Shown one piece after another: positions 38,519-50,757 of a DNA stretch of 64,000 bases (within the stretch, counting starts at the first letter, position 1; the number at the start of each line of letters is the position of its first letter). A program made the position numbers and the translations under genes. Below the pieces are notes generated by a model, which had not been told where the DNA came from, did no database searches, and saw only the letters and a program-made list of their open reading frames with translations. This DNA is from Lobosporangium transversale (Eukaryota > Mortierellomycota > Mortierellomycetes > Mortierellales > Mortierellaceae): contig NW_019029008.1 in the NCBI RefSeq assembly GCF_002105155.1, forward strand, positions 186,001 to 250,000. Reading direction: 5' to 3'.

Positions 38519-41500
38519 ATGGACCAGGGTAATGCCTCAACTGACGCCACCCCACATCCATTTGATGACTACGACCATGTGCGCGAACGGTCCGACTCCT
38601 CACTGAACTACAATCAGAGTCGGAATAGTAGCAAAGTTGCTCTACCCCTGACAGAGTCTTCGACTCAGCTTCCCGTTAGCTCATTTGCCACATCACACAC
38701 TTCAGGCACCATCACACCTGCGAACAATTCGACCATGAGTCTTAATACCAGTGCGAATACAAGCGCGGGCACAACTATTGTTCCTACTCCTATTTTCACT
38801 TCTTCATCGGCTCAAAGCATGGTTCATTCAACTCGTCATCACCATACTAGTAATCATCCTCCTGTCACCCCACTCCAGACCTCAAGCACAGGTCTCAACC
38901 GATGGGCCCAAGCATTTTCCCCTTTACTTTCTTCACGGCGCAAGTCTACAGTCATTGACATACCCTCCACCCCTGATAGCCATAAATCCTTCACGTTCGG
39001 GCTGTCCAGCTCTGTTCATGCCAATTCAGGTTCGCTCTACAACTACCATTCCTCTGCTAGTCAGGAGCATCTGGCCTCTTCCAACATAAGTGGCGGCGGT
39101 AACGGCAATAACAGCACCAGCAGTTTTCTTCCGCATGAGAATAAGATTAATTTTAATTCAGGACGATCGAATCGATCTCGAAAAACACATCCAGGCGGGA
39201 TGATTACTCATGTATCCGAAGAATCATCTGGATCCGGATCATTTGCGGCACCACCCCACACAGCTACAGCGTTTCATACGGGGTTGTCATCTCATTTTGG
39301 AGTGGGCTCGTCTTCTTCCTCAATCAACCAAAACTATCGTGACAGTTACCATGAATCTGGACATAGGGAAGGCAAAGGGAGTATAATTAGCACTGGATCA
39401 TCAGTTGTTGAAAAGACGCTCAAGAAAACCAAAGTGTTTTTCGATGAAAAAGCCAAACCAAAAGCGCGTGCCGCATCCCTCTGGTCTTTCTTAGGTAAAA
39501 ATAGTGAGCACAAAACGAATGGCATTGTGGACGTAGTTTTTGTTATACTTAATTGAGGGTAAAACAAAAATAGGTGCTCAGAAAAGGAGTACATGGAGCT
39601 AATTTATTAATACTGTATTTCCATGCAATTACCCTCTTTCATTCATTAAGATGTGACTTTCGAGTTTGACCAGGCAAAGTTTTTTCAAGAGCATGCAGAT
39701 CAAGTCTTTGCAGTTACACACGATACTTTTTGGCACCAGATCAACAAATTCAAACAGAGGCCTGATCGTAACAACACATTACAGAGCAAAGAAGTGATCG
39801 CAATACAAAAGACGTTACTCCTACTTCGCCTCATCTTTCTGTACCTGCCAGACAAGATAAAGAATGGATGGCACAAAAGACCTATTGGTAATAAACCACC
39901 CTATAGAATTAGGTTACTGTTGTTTGTCGTCGTAATATTCCGGCTCACTTACCTTTTTTCTTCACTTCAACTGTTAAAAAAAAAAAAAAAAAAAAATGAA
40001 ATGAAATGGTTTATATATGAACTTTAGCCAACATATTGGCACAAGTACTTTGCCACAAAAATCATCCTCGAATTCGTATCTTTGGATTCCGCCTACTTCT
40101 TCTTTGGATCAATGACCAGACAGTTGAATGCCCCGAGGCAATATACTTATTCTCCAATGCTATTTCACTTGATTTATTCATGTATGATGGTGAGGATATA
40201 TCAGTGGATCATGCAATGTCATCTCAAACAAAGTTGCCTCACATCAACACCGGAAGCGCAGGACGTAGAGCAGCAAAGCAGGTTTCACAATATTTGGAAC
40301 TGACTTATGTGAATCTGAACCAAGAGTTGTTGCAGTGTATGTTCTTCAAAATCCCTTCGGCTGTATTTTTTTTTTTTTTTTTTTTTTTTTAAAGATTTGA
40401 ATAGTAGGCCTACTTTATTATTTTACTACTCTTTCATTATCAGTTCAAAGGGTGGGTTCTCAACAAAAACATTTGGGTTCCTCCTTAATACTTTCATATT
40501 ACTTACTAGCCGACGGACCACCCATTTGTCCTAATCCATTCCCGCCTACGTTTCAGGACAGCATTCAACTCTTTCAGATCTTTTTGGGAAATATTGTCCG
40601 CATGGCCTATGTGGGTGCAGGATCTACACCTCCGCCTGGAGAACTTGAATCTATTAGTTCTCACCACCCACTCGAAGTAGATGGCAAGACCGGAGATGGT
40701 ATCGCTGTAGGCTTTGGATTAGATGCAGGATTAGCCGCGGCCAGGTTCATGTTTGACATCATCAAAAAATACTACCTCGTCAAGCTGTTTCCAGAGTGTG
40801 CTCGAAACCTACAGCTCATCAAAGATGAAAAAGGTATTTCCAAGGAGAAGAAAAATTGCAAAGCAACGAATGAAGTGAAGATTAACCACTCTTGTCTCTT
40901 ATCTTTTTTTTTTTTTCTTCCGCATTCTGCTGTGAATAGAATTTGGATACAAAACATGCCCCCCAACAATCCTCAGGACCATCATTAGCTTTGTTATTCA
41001 ATACTGTCTTGACAGTAACGAATTCAACTCACGGCAGGGTCCTACATCCCCTGCTATCCCCATTCTGAAAAAAATCGTCTATTCGTCCGAGGCTAATCGC
41101 GAAATCATGCATGAGATAGTTCGCCAGGGTCTTAGTCTTCCAGCAGGTCATCCACAGTATAAGGACATTGTGCGTGGAGCAATCCATATTATGGGTGTCT
41201 GGTGTCTAAGTGGTGAGCAAGAGCGCCCAGCTTTTCTACGAAGCTCCGCCCCAAATAGATCACAGGTTCCTTCGAGCGTCTCGCTAGCCTCTCTGGGAAG
41301 TCAAGAGTCGGGAGGATCACAGTCAGGATCACAACAACAGACTCCTACTACGTCGCCTACAGAGCACTTTTCCACCTCCAACTCTTTCCTTCAACGGTAC
41401 TTTCAGATGCTGACAAATGTGTTTGCAGAGAATCCAGTGACGTTTAATGATCTGAGCTCAAACTCTTCATCTGAGGCGCTTGGAACGACTGGTAATCAAG

Positions 41501-43549
41501 TCAAACTGGATTCCGATGCTTTGTTTCATCTCTACAAAGACATTGTCGGCCTTTTTAGAGCAATCTTGGCTCGCTGTCAGATAGAGATGGACGCGAAAAG
41601 CTGGGAGATCTTGTTAGGATCACTCTTGGAGATTCAGAGAAGAATTATCAGCATGTATGATAAACTATCCTCTGTTATGTCCTCGTCTATTGATGAATTG
41701 CTATCCTTTATTATCGAGGTACTGGCTAATCGTATCGAGAAGATTGCGATGACATTGATAAGGAGTTCCGTAAACAGAATTATATGGCTAAACGTATTGC
41801 CTACTTTCCTTGTCTCCATAGACCGTGCTGTGTGCTTATTCGAGATGTCCCAACGTGACGGATGCGCAGTGGATTGCATTAAGAAAAACCGTTACCGAAA
41901 GTTTGCGATTTTCACAGACTGTCTCACAATGGGTTGTACGTACAAGTCCTAAAGCTCTTCAGCTTGCAGTTTGAAATATAGTATCTTCTTTTACTGACGG
42001 ATCTTTGATCTATGAATGTTATAGAAATGGTCGGTCCGATTGACGAATATCCTCTCAAACGAGGTCTATCAAGTTGATCTGGAAGCTCAAGCTACACGTC
42101 CTGTTCAAGCCTCCGCCACTCGACACGCTCGCAAAATGTCTGACAAATTCCGACATTCGCGCTACTTTACGTCCAAGACTGAAAATCCAATGCGTCACTC
42201 AATTGGGGGCGAATTGCTATCCTCTCAAGGTATTCCTTATACCCATCAGGCATATCCACTCTTGACCCTGAATGCACAAGAACGAGCATCGTCTCGTCGT
42301 GCAAACAGTGTTCAATATGACCCTGCGAAGCAAGGTGGACCGAACACAAATACGAGTGGAACAACATATACTCCTACTCTTTTAGGACATAGTTTCTTGT
42401 CAAATCGGGATCAAGGAGTGGGACGTGAGTTTCATTCGAGTGTCAGAGCAACAGCAGTAGATGTTGGAGAGGTAGAGGATGAAGACCTATATGATAATGC
42501 TGGGTCCCATATCTCTACGTTAGGTGATGTGTTGGATACAAGCGATGAAAAGGTGGGTTGCTTTAATCTTTTTTTTTACACATGTTTTGCATATTACATG
42601 CTTCTATAGAGAACATACCCTTATATTTATTTATTTATTTTTTTTTGTTGGAAAATATTTTGCCTTAGCTCCACCGTACGCCCTCATTATTATTTCATGG
42701 ACCAGACAGCCTACATATGGATCCGATCGTGGAACGGCTGTCTCCCTTGTATGGAACCTTTGCAGCACCAGATTTCGTCAATATCTCTATGAAAGGTCGT
42801 TCTCCCGAGAACATTTTGTCGGTTTGGAAGAACATCGTTTGTTCAATTGGGAACCCCAACGAAATTCAGGTACATAGTTACATTAAATATCGAAAAAACA
42901 TGATTATATGCAGGGTGATCTGATGCGTTTTCGATAATGGATAGGTCGCTAATTTCTTGATATTGCTGTCTTTTAGATCCCATTGGTCAAAACAGAAGTT
43001 ATGTTATGTCTCTTCGATATTTGGGACTTGTTGAATCAGATAAGGACCTCACAGCCGCTGGATGCAACGGTGATTCCACCATTATATGATTTCGCGCCTT
43101 GGTTCTTTGAGGCGGCTAACAGCACCAGTGATGGTGGTGTTGGGTTGCCTGCCATCTATGGTGGACTCTGTCGAATGATGAGTCGTCGTTACGATCAGGA
43201 CTTTGACCCTGAGTACTATCAGTTGTTCTATAACAGTGTCATTCAGGTGCGTCATTTATGAGATTTTGGTTCTTAGATCCTGTTTGAAGAAATCTGTCCT
43301 AATAATTAACAACTAACCATATCTTGTAACATATTTGAACGTCAAAAAATCATGAATTAGGGACTGAAACTTGATGATTCTATGATCGTGCATTCGATTC
43401 TTGCAAACAGTAGTCGGCTTTTCACACTGTCCCTTCCTGGAAGCCATATCCTTGTCCTTCCCTTCTTGACAGCCATCCGTCAAATGGTAAAACATTACTG
43501 CTTGTTATTGCTTAATGAATTGTGTTTTACAATCACTTAATTATTGATA

Positions 43550-43583
<34 letters not shown>

Positions 43584-46500
43584 TTTTGTTTTGTTTTGTT
43601 TCAATTGAAATAGCTCCTTAAGGACGAACACTTACGGGATGGCGTTAATCATTTCATCCGGAAGCAGGCTATCGCCATTCTCTGTTCTGTCAGCATGTTG
43701 TTTTACGATTTCGGGTATCAGAATGCTAATGAACACAGTAAAGATAATAGTGACGATCAGCAGAAACAAGGGCCACTGCACAACAATGCGTCCGCTTCGC
43801 TTTCATCCAACAAAACAACTGACCTTTTGGCTCATAAACTGACATTTACACGCCTGGTCCTTGATTTGACTTTGGCGGAAGCCAATGTCAAACCCTTGAC
43901 CAAGTTCTGGGACACACATAGCATGCTGATTCAACTATGCGGCATGTTAGTCATTAATGAGTGGAGCTCCAGTTTAGCCACATGTGATATCAGTGCAGAG
44001 AGCGATCTTTTATCATTGGTCTTGGATCATTTGTACTGGACCGAAGCGAGCATTGTACAGAGTGCTGTTGAAGTAATCACCACTCTAGCAGGCATGTATC
44101 AAGATCATGAAGACAACGGCTGGGTAAGCATTCAGGAAAACTTACTTTATGCAGATATGTTTTTTGTTTAATAAGTTCCTGCAATGATTGTATTCATTTT
44201 TTATTTATTTATTTTACATTGTTTCACACACTGGACCTACCCTTCAGATTATTCTCGAAATGGTGCTCTCTCATCTTTTGAGTGCAATGCAAGAGCATCT
44301 TAAGTTATTCCAGAGCGATGCTCGACGTGGAGCAACGATTGCAACTTTTTACCGCTGCCTCATCGAATGGCTTATGGTTATTCCAGCCAGAGCCTTCTCA
44401 GAGACAGAACTCTCCAAGTGGGCATTTGAATTAATTGAAACTGGACTTTTGTGTGGACCTGATTCGACCGGAGAGAATGATCGAAAACGTGCTCTCCAGG
44501 CTGCAAAACAGCAGTATCAGCAAAACGAGCATAGCCAACAGTACTATCACCAAAGGCAATCGCAGCAACGGAAGCGAGGTCCCAGCTTCAAGTACACTGG
44601 GAAGACAATTCACCATCACCATCGCGTCATGGTCAACGCTGGACCTGCATATGACGTCGAGGCAGAACAGCTGGTTGTTAAGGAAGCTGCAGAGGCTACT
44701 TTGATACATTTAATTCATTTCATGAACAACTTTTCATCCCATACTGGATCTGAGCGTCCTGCCATAGCCATGGGTTTGGATAAGACAAGTGGTAAAGGCG
44801 AGCTGAACGGCATCCGACATAATAACAATAACAGCCCTAACAGCAAGAGGGATAGCGAGCTGGAGACCCAGAGGATCTTTGCACTAAATGACTCGATCTT
44901 GATAACACTCGAGGAAATCCCTCCAGTAGGGCCAATGGGGCTTCATCGAACTCGCGTAATTATTCGAGATGAAACAGGGCGTTACGCATGGGACTCTGAA
45001 ATATTTTACAAGGAGATGCTTGAGATTGAAGAAAGCAATAGGCCTCGATCTGTACAGCGGACGGGGTCGCGGCTGAGTGAACGATTTGGATCAAGTCCAA
45101 GGAGACGCAAGAAGGAAATGGCCAGTCAGTTGGTTTGGCGTGAAGGGATCAAGATACGTGAAGATGAAGTCCATAGTGCATCACGAGTCAGCAATTCTGC
45201 ATCGATCATACCTTCTTCTGCCGCTACCTCTCCAGAAGCGTACCATCCTCCTAGCCTTGAGTCTTTGCTCTGGGATGGAGGCGCGTCTTCTAGAAGTGAT
45301 GGCGATATGTTGGATCGACTCCTATGTTATATTGGTGATATGCACCCAGATTGTCTGTTTGATGGCAAAACACCCCTGAATCGACTCAATAACGGTATGA
45401 CTCTATCGACAGAGTCAGGAAATACTGATAATTATTTTGGTAATGGCATAGGCAGCCATATGAATAGCAGTAGCAATAATGGCCATGGGTTTAATGGCAG
45501 CACTGTCAGTCCAGGCGGTCGCAAGAGATCAACCATTGATTTCGAGCTGAACAGACATGTTCAGGAAGAAAACTATTATACCCGGATCTCAGATCCACAG
45601 GCACGTGCATGGTACGACAAGTTATTAGAACTGCGATCCAGCCTAATTCAAACAGATGATGACATAGAGGAGCACAGTAACACACTCATGGCCTTGGTCA
45701 TCAACTCCAGCTCAGAGTCCAAAAGAGGGGATAGCCAGATAAAACAAGAAGACTCTGGAAATACGGATGTGTCACTAAGACAAATAGATAATGGCATCCC
45801 TTTGTCACATAATGAGCTTTACAATCGTGCGAAGCGCTATTCAGGACGGCGTATCAGCCAAAATAGCCTACAGGATCTTCAAGCTGGTGCCACCACGGCC
45901 TTAGAACTAGATGGTGCTCTCAAGAGCAATGAAAAGGATGTGCTCGCAGCAGGATTGCTCAAGGAGGATGCTACCAACATGGCGAAGGCATTTCAACTTG
46001 TTCTTCCGCCGGAACCGGAGCGACCACTCGATAGTTATCAGCATAGCCGTTTGTTACTGAGCCATTTAGGACTCCTATGTTTTGACAGGTTCCAAGAACA
46101 TAATTTCGTGTTACTAAACCAAACCGCATCGCTTAACAGGGATCTAATAAGCCTTGACAAGAAATCTGGGTATGTAGGAACCTAAACGAATATTGAGCAG
46201 TTAATTGAACCGAGTGGTTTTACTAGGACTAAACATTTTTTTTTTTTTTTTTTTTTTTTTTACTATGTAGACGCGAGACTTTCAAGATCGCTATTCTGTA
46301 TGTGGCAGCAGGTCAGGAAGGTGAAAAGATGATTCTACACAACTCTAAGGGCAGCACAGCTTATGACCGATTCGTCCACGATTTGGGCTGGGAAGTGGAT
46401 TTGGCCGAACATAATGGTTACATGGGCGGCTTGGAACGTAATGGGTCTAACGGGCGTACAGCAATGTACTACTGCTCTTCAACGCTCGAGGTACTCTTCC

Positions 46501-47891
46501 ACGAGGTAGTTCGGATGCCAACAGATCCCAATGATCCTAGACAAGTCAAGAAGAAACGGCATGTTGGTAATGATCATGTCCATATTGTTTGGTCGGAGCA
46601 TTCCAGGCCTTACGACCGTAGTACCATTGGCGGCGACTTTGGAAACGTAGTCATTGTATTGACACCTATTCCGGATATTCAGGTCGACCAAGGAGTGCTG
46701 ACAATCCATCGCCCGTCCGCCAAACATGAGGGCTCTGGCCTTGTGTCTGTTGAGGTCATCCGTGATACAAATCTCCCAGTATTTGGACCGCTAGTCGATG
46801 GTATGGTTGTACCCATGGCTCAATTAGGACGATTGGTTCGCCAGACTGCAATTCATGCGGCCAGGTTGGCTACAGCGCCACCACCGCTCCCTCCAACGCC
46901 TATGTCAGCACCATATACAGGGCCTGGAAGTACCTTTGGAAGTGCAGTCGGATCAAATTCAGGAGTCAATAACAACAACACGAGTTTCGGAAATACTGGA
47001 GGTATAGGTTCTGGCCCCAGTGGGGTAAGTGTGTCAGGTCAGCGTGGGTACCATTCACAACCCATTTCAAGTTCGCAGATTAATGCAGCAATACATGGAC
47101 ATCAGTATTATCTTTCGAGCCCTTTTACTCATGTGGGAACCCCTTCTGTGCAACACGGCAGCGGAAGTGGGACTGCGGTTGGGGGTGCCCAGAATACGGT
47201 TGGAGTTTCGTCAAGTAGTGGTGCAGGGGCCATGACTGGGTCATCAACGAACTTGCTGGCCGCAGTAACTGTCACGCCTGTCTCGGGCACAAGTCCTAGT
47301 TCTGGAACAATTAGCGACACTCTGGTAGCAGGTGGTCATCTGACAGCCAGTGCCAGTACCAGTACTCTGGGAAATGTTGGAAGTGGACCCAAAGCAGCGT
47401 CTGTATCATCACTTGTTAGTAATTCTGGAAGTATTAATGACGGAGTTAGTCGGAACAACAGCGGATCATCTAACCAAGACCAAGGAAGCCAAGCGAGTGG
47501 AGCGGCTAACAATAATAATGGCTCGCAGTCAGGCATCAATAGTTTGTCTATGTATGGTGCTATTGGGTCATCAACAGGAGGAGCAGGAGGATCAATGACG
47601 ACGCTCACCAGCATATTGGCGCAACCTCAGCAGCAACCATCCTCATTAACAGGTCAGCAAGGTGTGTCGGGGTCTACCAACACCAATGCTAATACGACAA
47701 TGTCATCAACATTCTCTGCCTCTATGTTAGCCATGACTCATAGTGCACATCCATTCAAGCAACGGTTGTCGGCAATTGAGCAGATTGTAAAGCGGCATAA
47801 GGTGGAGAAGTGGACGTTCCAGCAGTTTATGGAACAAGTGTTTGGATACTCCACATTACAGCACTCTCAAAATCAGTCCAGGAAATATTAA
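38519..47891 (+). CDS. RALGAPA1: RalGAP alpha subunit homologue (Rap-GAP domain GTPase activator)
   Basis: Thirteen exons, all in phase: 38519..39494, 39651..39887, 40028..40336, 40444..40833, 40940..41718, 41822..41935, 42025..42552, 42669..42869, 42977..43246, 43361..43486, 43614..44123, 44248..46169, 46271..47891 (2660 residues; human about 2036). The Ser-rich N-terminus ends in KARAASLWSFLG. A long alpha-helical region follows, with SVWKNIVCSIGNPNEIQ as in RalGAP alpha. The C-terminal Rap-GAP domain starts in exon 13: ILYVAAGQEG, LGWEVDLAEHNGYMGGLERN, then KKRHVGNDHVHIVWSEH, whose Asn (about residue 2221) is the catalytic asparagine thumb. A Gly/Ser/Thr/Asn-rich insertion of about 280 residues separates it from the final WTFQQFMEQVFG, equivalent to human TFEDFAAQVF. 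It should act with a beta subunit to inactivate Ral/Rheb-like GTPases. Tuberin is the alternative, but the WEVDL...GGL and WSEH motifs favour RalGAP alpha. Confidence 0.94.
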
Positions 47892-47994
47892 TGGAAGGAT
47901 TGAAAAAGCCTTACTTTTTTACTTTTACTCTTTTTTTTAATTACCTTACTTCTTAATAATTTGTGCTTTCTTTACTTTGCTTTTTATTTTTCTA

Positions 47995-48030
<36 letters not shown>

Positions 48031-48560
48031 AATGCTTACTTCTTAATCATAAGGTAGTAATCTCCTATGGATGTCCCATGGCAGCCGTTCAAATATTGCT
48101 GTTATCCCCTCCTTTCCAACAATAAGGACCGTTATACCTTGTTGTTTAATAAAATAAATGCTGCTAATAGACGAATCTGATCAGGATAGTTTCCATTGAA
48201 TCCCTTCCGATCCTGGCCTTATCAATGTTCTTAATGACTCAAATTTAGCATTTATATTTTTATGTTTGATGGCGTATTTTTTTTTTTTTTTTTTTTGTCA
48301 CAACCTTTTGCCCCTTTCACCTTTAGTTCTCCAAACATTCCCTCCATCCCTTTGAACGCAAACCAAAACTTGTTCCAACAATGCCACTTGTTTCTGAGCT
48401 CCAAAAAACCCTGAGGCATTGGAACATGCCCTTCTTCTCACTCTTGCTGAGAGTGATAGTACAAGTAATGATCTTGAAGGATTGAAGGAATTGTATGACT
48501 TTTTATTAGATTCGCGGTTCATTCCTGTAAATGTGTGATAAGAAAATGACTTAATCATGT
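47892..48560. other. 3' flank of the RalGAP alpha gene
   Basis: Poly-A at about 48000-48026 and poly-T at about 48279-48297; no gene seen. Confidence 0.55.
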
Positions 48561-48900
48561 CCCTTTAGAAAGACTCCCTAATTTTCCAGAGAGTGAGTTT
48601 CGTTCGATGTTCAAGACAACACGAACGGATTTCTTAGCTCTTCTGGAGATAATTGAAAACCACGCTATTTCGTGCAACTCTTCAATGTATCCTCAAGCCT
48701 TGGCAATTGGCAGTTGCCCTGACCCGGCTTGGCGTAAATGGCACTGGAGTGAGTGTTTCAAAGATGCAAGCAATCATTGGAATCAGTATTGGGGCGACAG
48801 CGCTTTATGCCGGTCGTGTTTTTGCAAGCGTTGTATGACATGAAGGATGACTGGATTATGTGGCCAGATACCGCAAGGAGGAGGGAATAAATTCCTCTCA
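48561..48900 (+). pseudogene. PIF/Harbinger-type (DDE) transposase relic, N-terminal part
   Basis: The plus strand reads FPESEFRSMFKTTRTDFLALL. It then shifts frame and continues WQLAVALTRLGVNGTGVSVS, a GISIGATALYAGRV segment, and after another shift DMKDDWIMWPDTARR. The order of FR..FR..R..F, WQLAVAL.RLG.NG.G.S, G.S.GT..LY..RV and ..WP follows the N-terminal region of HARBI1/PIF-like transposases. The DDE catalytic part is not recognisable downstream. At least two frameshifts make it inactive. Confidence 0.6.
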
Positions 48901-49435
48901 TATTATCCTCACATACATCTTTTTTCATATGGAGTTTCATAAACTTACTCTTATAACGTGTCCCATTCAACTTCCATATAGCTTCAATTCAAGAACTGGG
49001 CCCATGGGTTCTTGGCGGAAACATTCCAAACGCAAAATCATTTTCAATCACTTTTTTTTTTTTTTTTTTTTTTAGGTTTTTCTTCAAGCACGGGAACCAT
49101 TGCAGTTAGAATGACTAATGTCCAGAAAAAAAATCTCGTGAACAATCCTCTGCCTATGATCACAGCTTTCAGAATAGAAATCTTTTCATTTTCGGTTTCG
49201 TAACAATCAAAGTTCGAGGAGAACGATGGTGACCGAAATAATCGGCGTCGTCTTCGCCCATGACGTTGACAAGCCTATTCTTGTTGCGACAAGGATCAAC
49301 ATTTGTCATTTGCAAACCTTCAATACATCTTCCTTTTTCTGTGAGTTGATTCTGTTTTGACACAAAGCCCTTGAGACCGCACAATATTCCAAAATGTTTG
49401 CATAGCTGTTTGCCTGGAGCACATGTGCTTTGACC

Positions 49436-49465
49436 CTGCATCGGGATCTTGAAGTCCCGATGCAG
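49436..49465. repeat. Perfect 11-bp inverted repeat (hairpin), 8-nt loop
   Basis: Arm CTGCATCGGGA and its exact reverse complement TCCCGATGCAG, separated by TCTTGAAG. Confidence 0.9.
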
Positions 49466-49854
49466 TTATCGATCCTGATACGGCCTTTAGCAACACAAAA
49501 ATTGATTTCCTTGCTTTCAATTTTGTTTGCTGCAATAGTCTTGCATGGGGGGACACAGGTCTTCGATAAGCCATACTGTAAGGGTTTTAGGATACTTGAA
49601 TTAAGCTATTGTTCTTCTTATCTAGAATCGACTATATATACTGCAATAAAGGTAGTTTTAGAAATATCTAGAAGTGTTTGATGGGTATTCGTACTGAGGC
49701 TTGGGAGTACATTCAAAGACACTTTCATCTTTATCCCTAAGGTCAGAACAAAAGACTCTAGGCTGGTGACAATAATAAGAACATCCTTTGATCTCTTTGA
49801 CCTCGAATCCATAAAACATCTCAGTATTTCTTCCCGCTGATGCACCCGATAGAA

Positions 49855-49892
49855 TCGGGAAAGCCTTCCTTCACAACTTGTGGCTTTCCCGA
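49855..49892. repeat. Perfect 11-bp inverted repeat, 16-nt loop
   Basis: Arm TCGGGAAAGCC and its reverse complement GGCTTTCCCGA. The CGGGA motif is shared with the hairpin at 49436. Confidence 0.9.
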
Positions 49893-50624
49893 AGGATAGC
49901 CCCGGCACCTAACGCTTTGCCTTTCTCACGCAACTGTTGCGGGTGGCGAGAAGAGTTACGGATAGGATGTATTCTCCATGGTCGATGAGACAAGAATAAT
50001 GATATGGTCACCAGCCTGAGGACGAAGTTCATATGCACATGCACGTGCTGAAAGGCAAATGTGGCTTGCTCTTGCAGACACTTCTCTCTCAGGCTGGGAA
50101 CAAACTTGATACTTTGGTGGAGGTCTCTTTTTTAATTGAAAAAATTCCAGTACGATGCATCATGAAGAACATCAGAGGTTAATAAGTCAAAAAAAGATAC
50201 AACTATCTGATAAAGCCAACTCGGAAAATAGACGAATAACACGATCCAAGAGAATGGGATCATAACGCTCATAAGAGTATCACAGAGGTTTTTACTATAT
50301 CGTGGGACATTTTCCTCTGGCAAAAGTAACAATCTGCGCGTTGAGGTTTATTTTTTCTTCACAGGTTTTGTTTTAATTTCCTGAGTGGAGTGACAGAGAT
50401 CATGTGTAAACAATGTCAATTAAGTTAAACCATTGCAAGCACCACATTATCCGAGTATTTATTCATTCATTTTCTATATATAAAATTAAGATCCTATTTA
50501 TGTGGGCTGCATTTATCCTTTTGTTCGTGTGATCAAATATGCAGTTAAACCAAATATGCAACAACAGTTATGACAGGCCCTCAATAAGTGTGTGTGTAGG
50601 ACCGATTAAAAGGCGCCATCCCCT

Positions 50625-50757
50625 TTGTCTAAAGGGTAAGTGGATAATGATGGCTTCATTCATAAAGGATGTACTATTGTAAAAAAACCCTCAAGGAACA
50701 GGTATAATGCTTTTCTTTTACAACACAAATTTCATCCACTTGATTGGTATTCGATTT
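50625..50757. repeat. Conserved 3' flank of CRN copies
   Basis: The block GGATAATGATGGCTTCATTC ... AGGTATAATGCTTTTC after the stop codon also occurs at about 62863-62995 almost unchanged, and at about 59333-59465 in degenerate form. Each duplication therefore carried non-coding DNA. Confidence 0.85.

Larger units (their letters stand above)
48901..50620. other. Degenerate DNA with unassigned short frames
   Basis: Several minus-strand frames (49169-49441, 49320-49574, 49618-49908, 50132-50332) have protein-like composition. The last is strongly hydrophobic (VLFVYFPSWLYQIVVSFFDL), like a membrane segment. None can be joined or recognised. Poly-T lies at about 49052-49074. Two perfect inverted repeats are listed separately. 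Confidence 0.4.

Noticed and set aside
47029-47614. Frames overlapping the Gly/Ser-rich end of RalGAP alpha
   Set aside because: Compositional shadows of a repetitive coding exon in other frames.
49169-49908. Minus-strand frames as genuine small genes
   Set aside because: They overlap one another in different frames, lack signal peptides or motifs, and lie in degenerate DNA.
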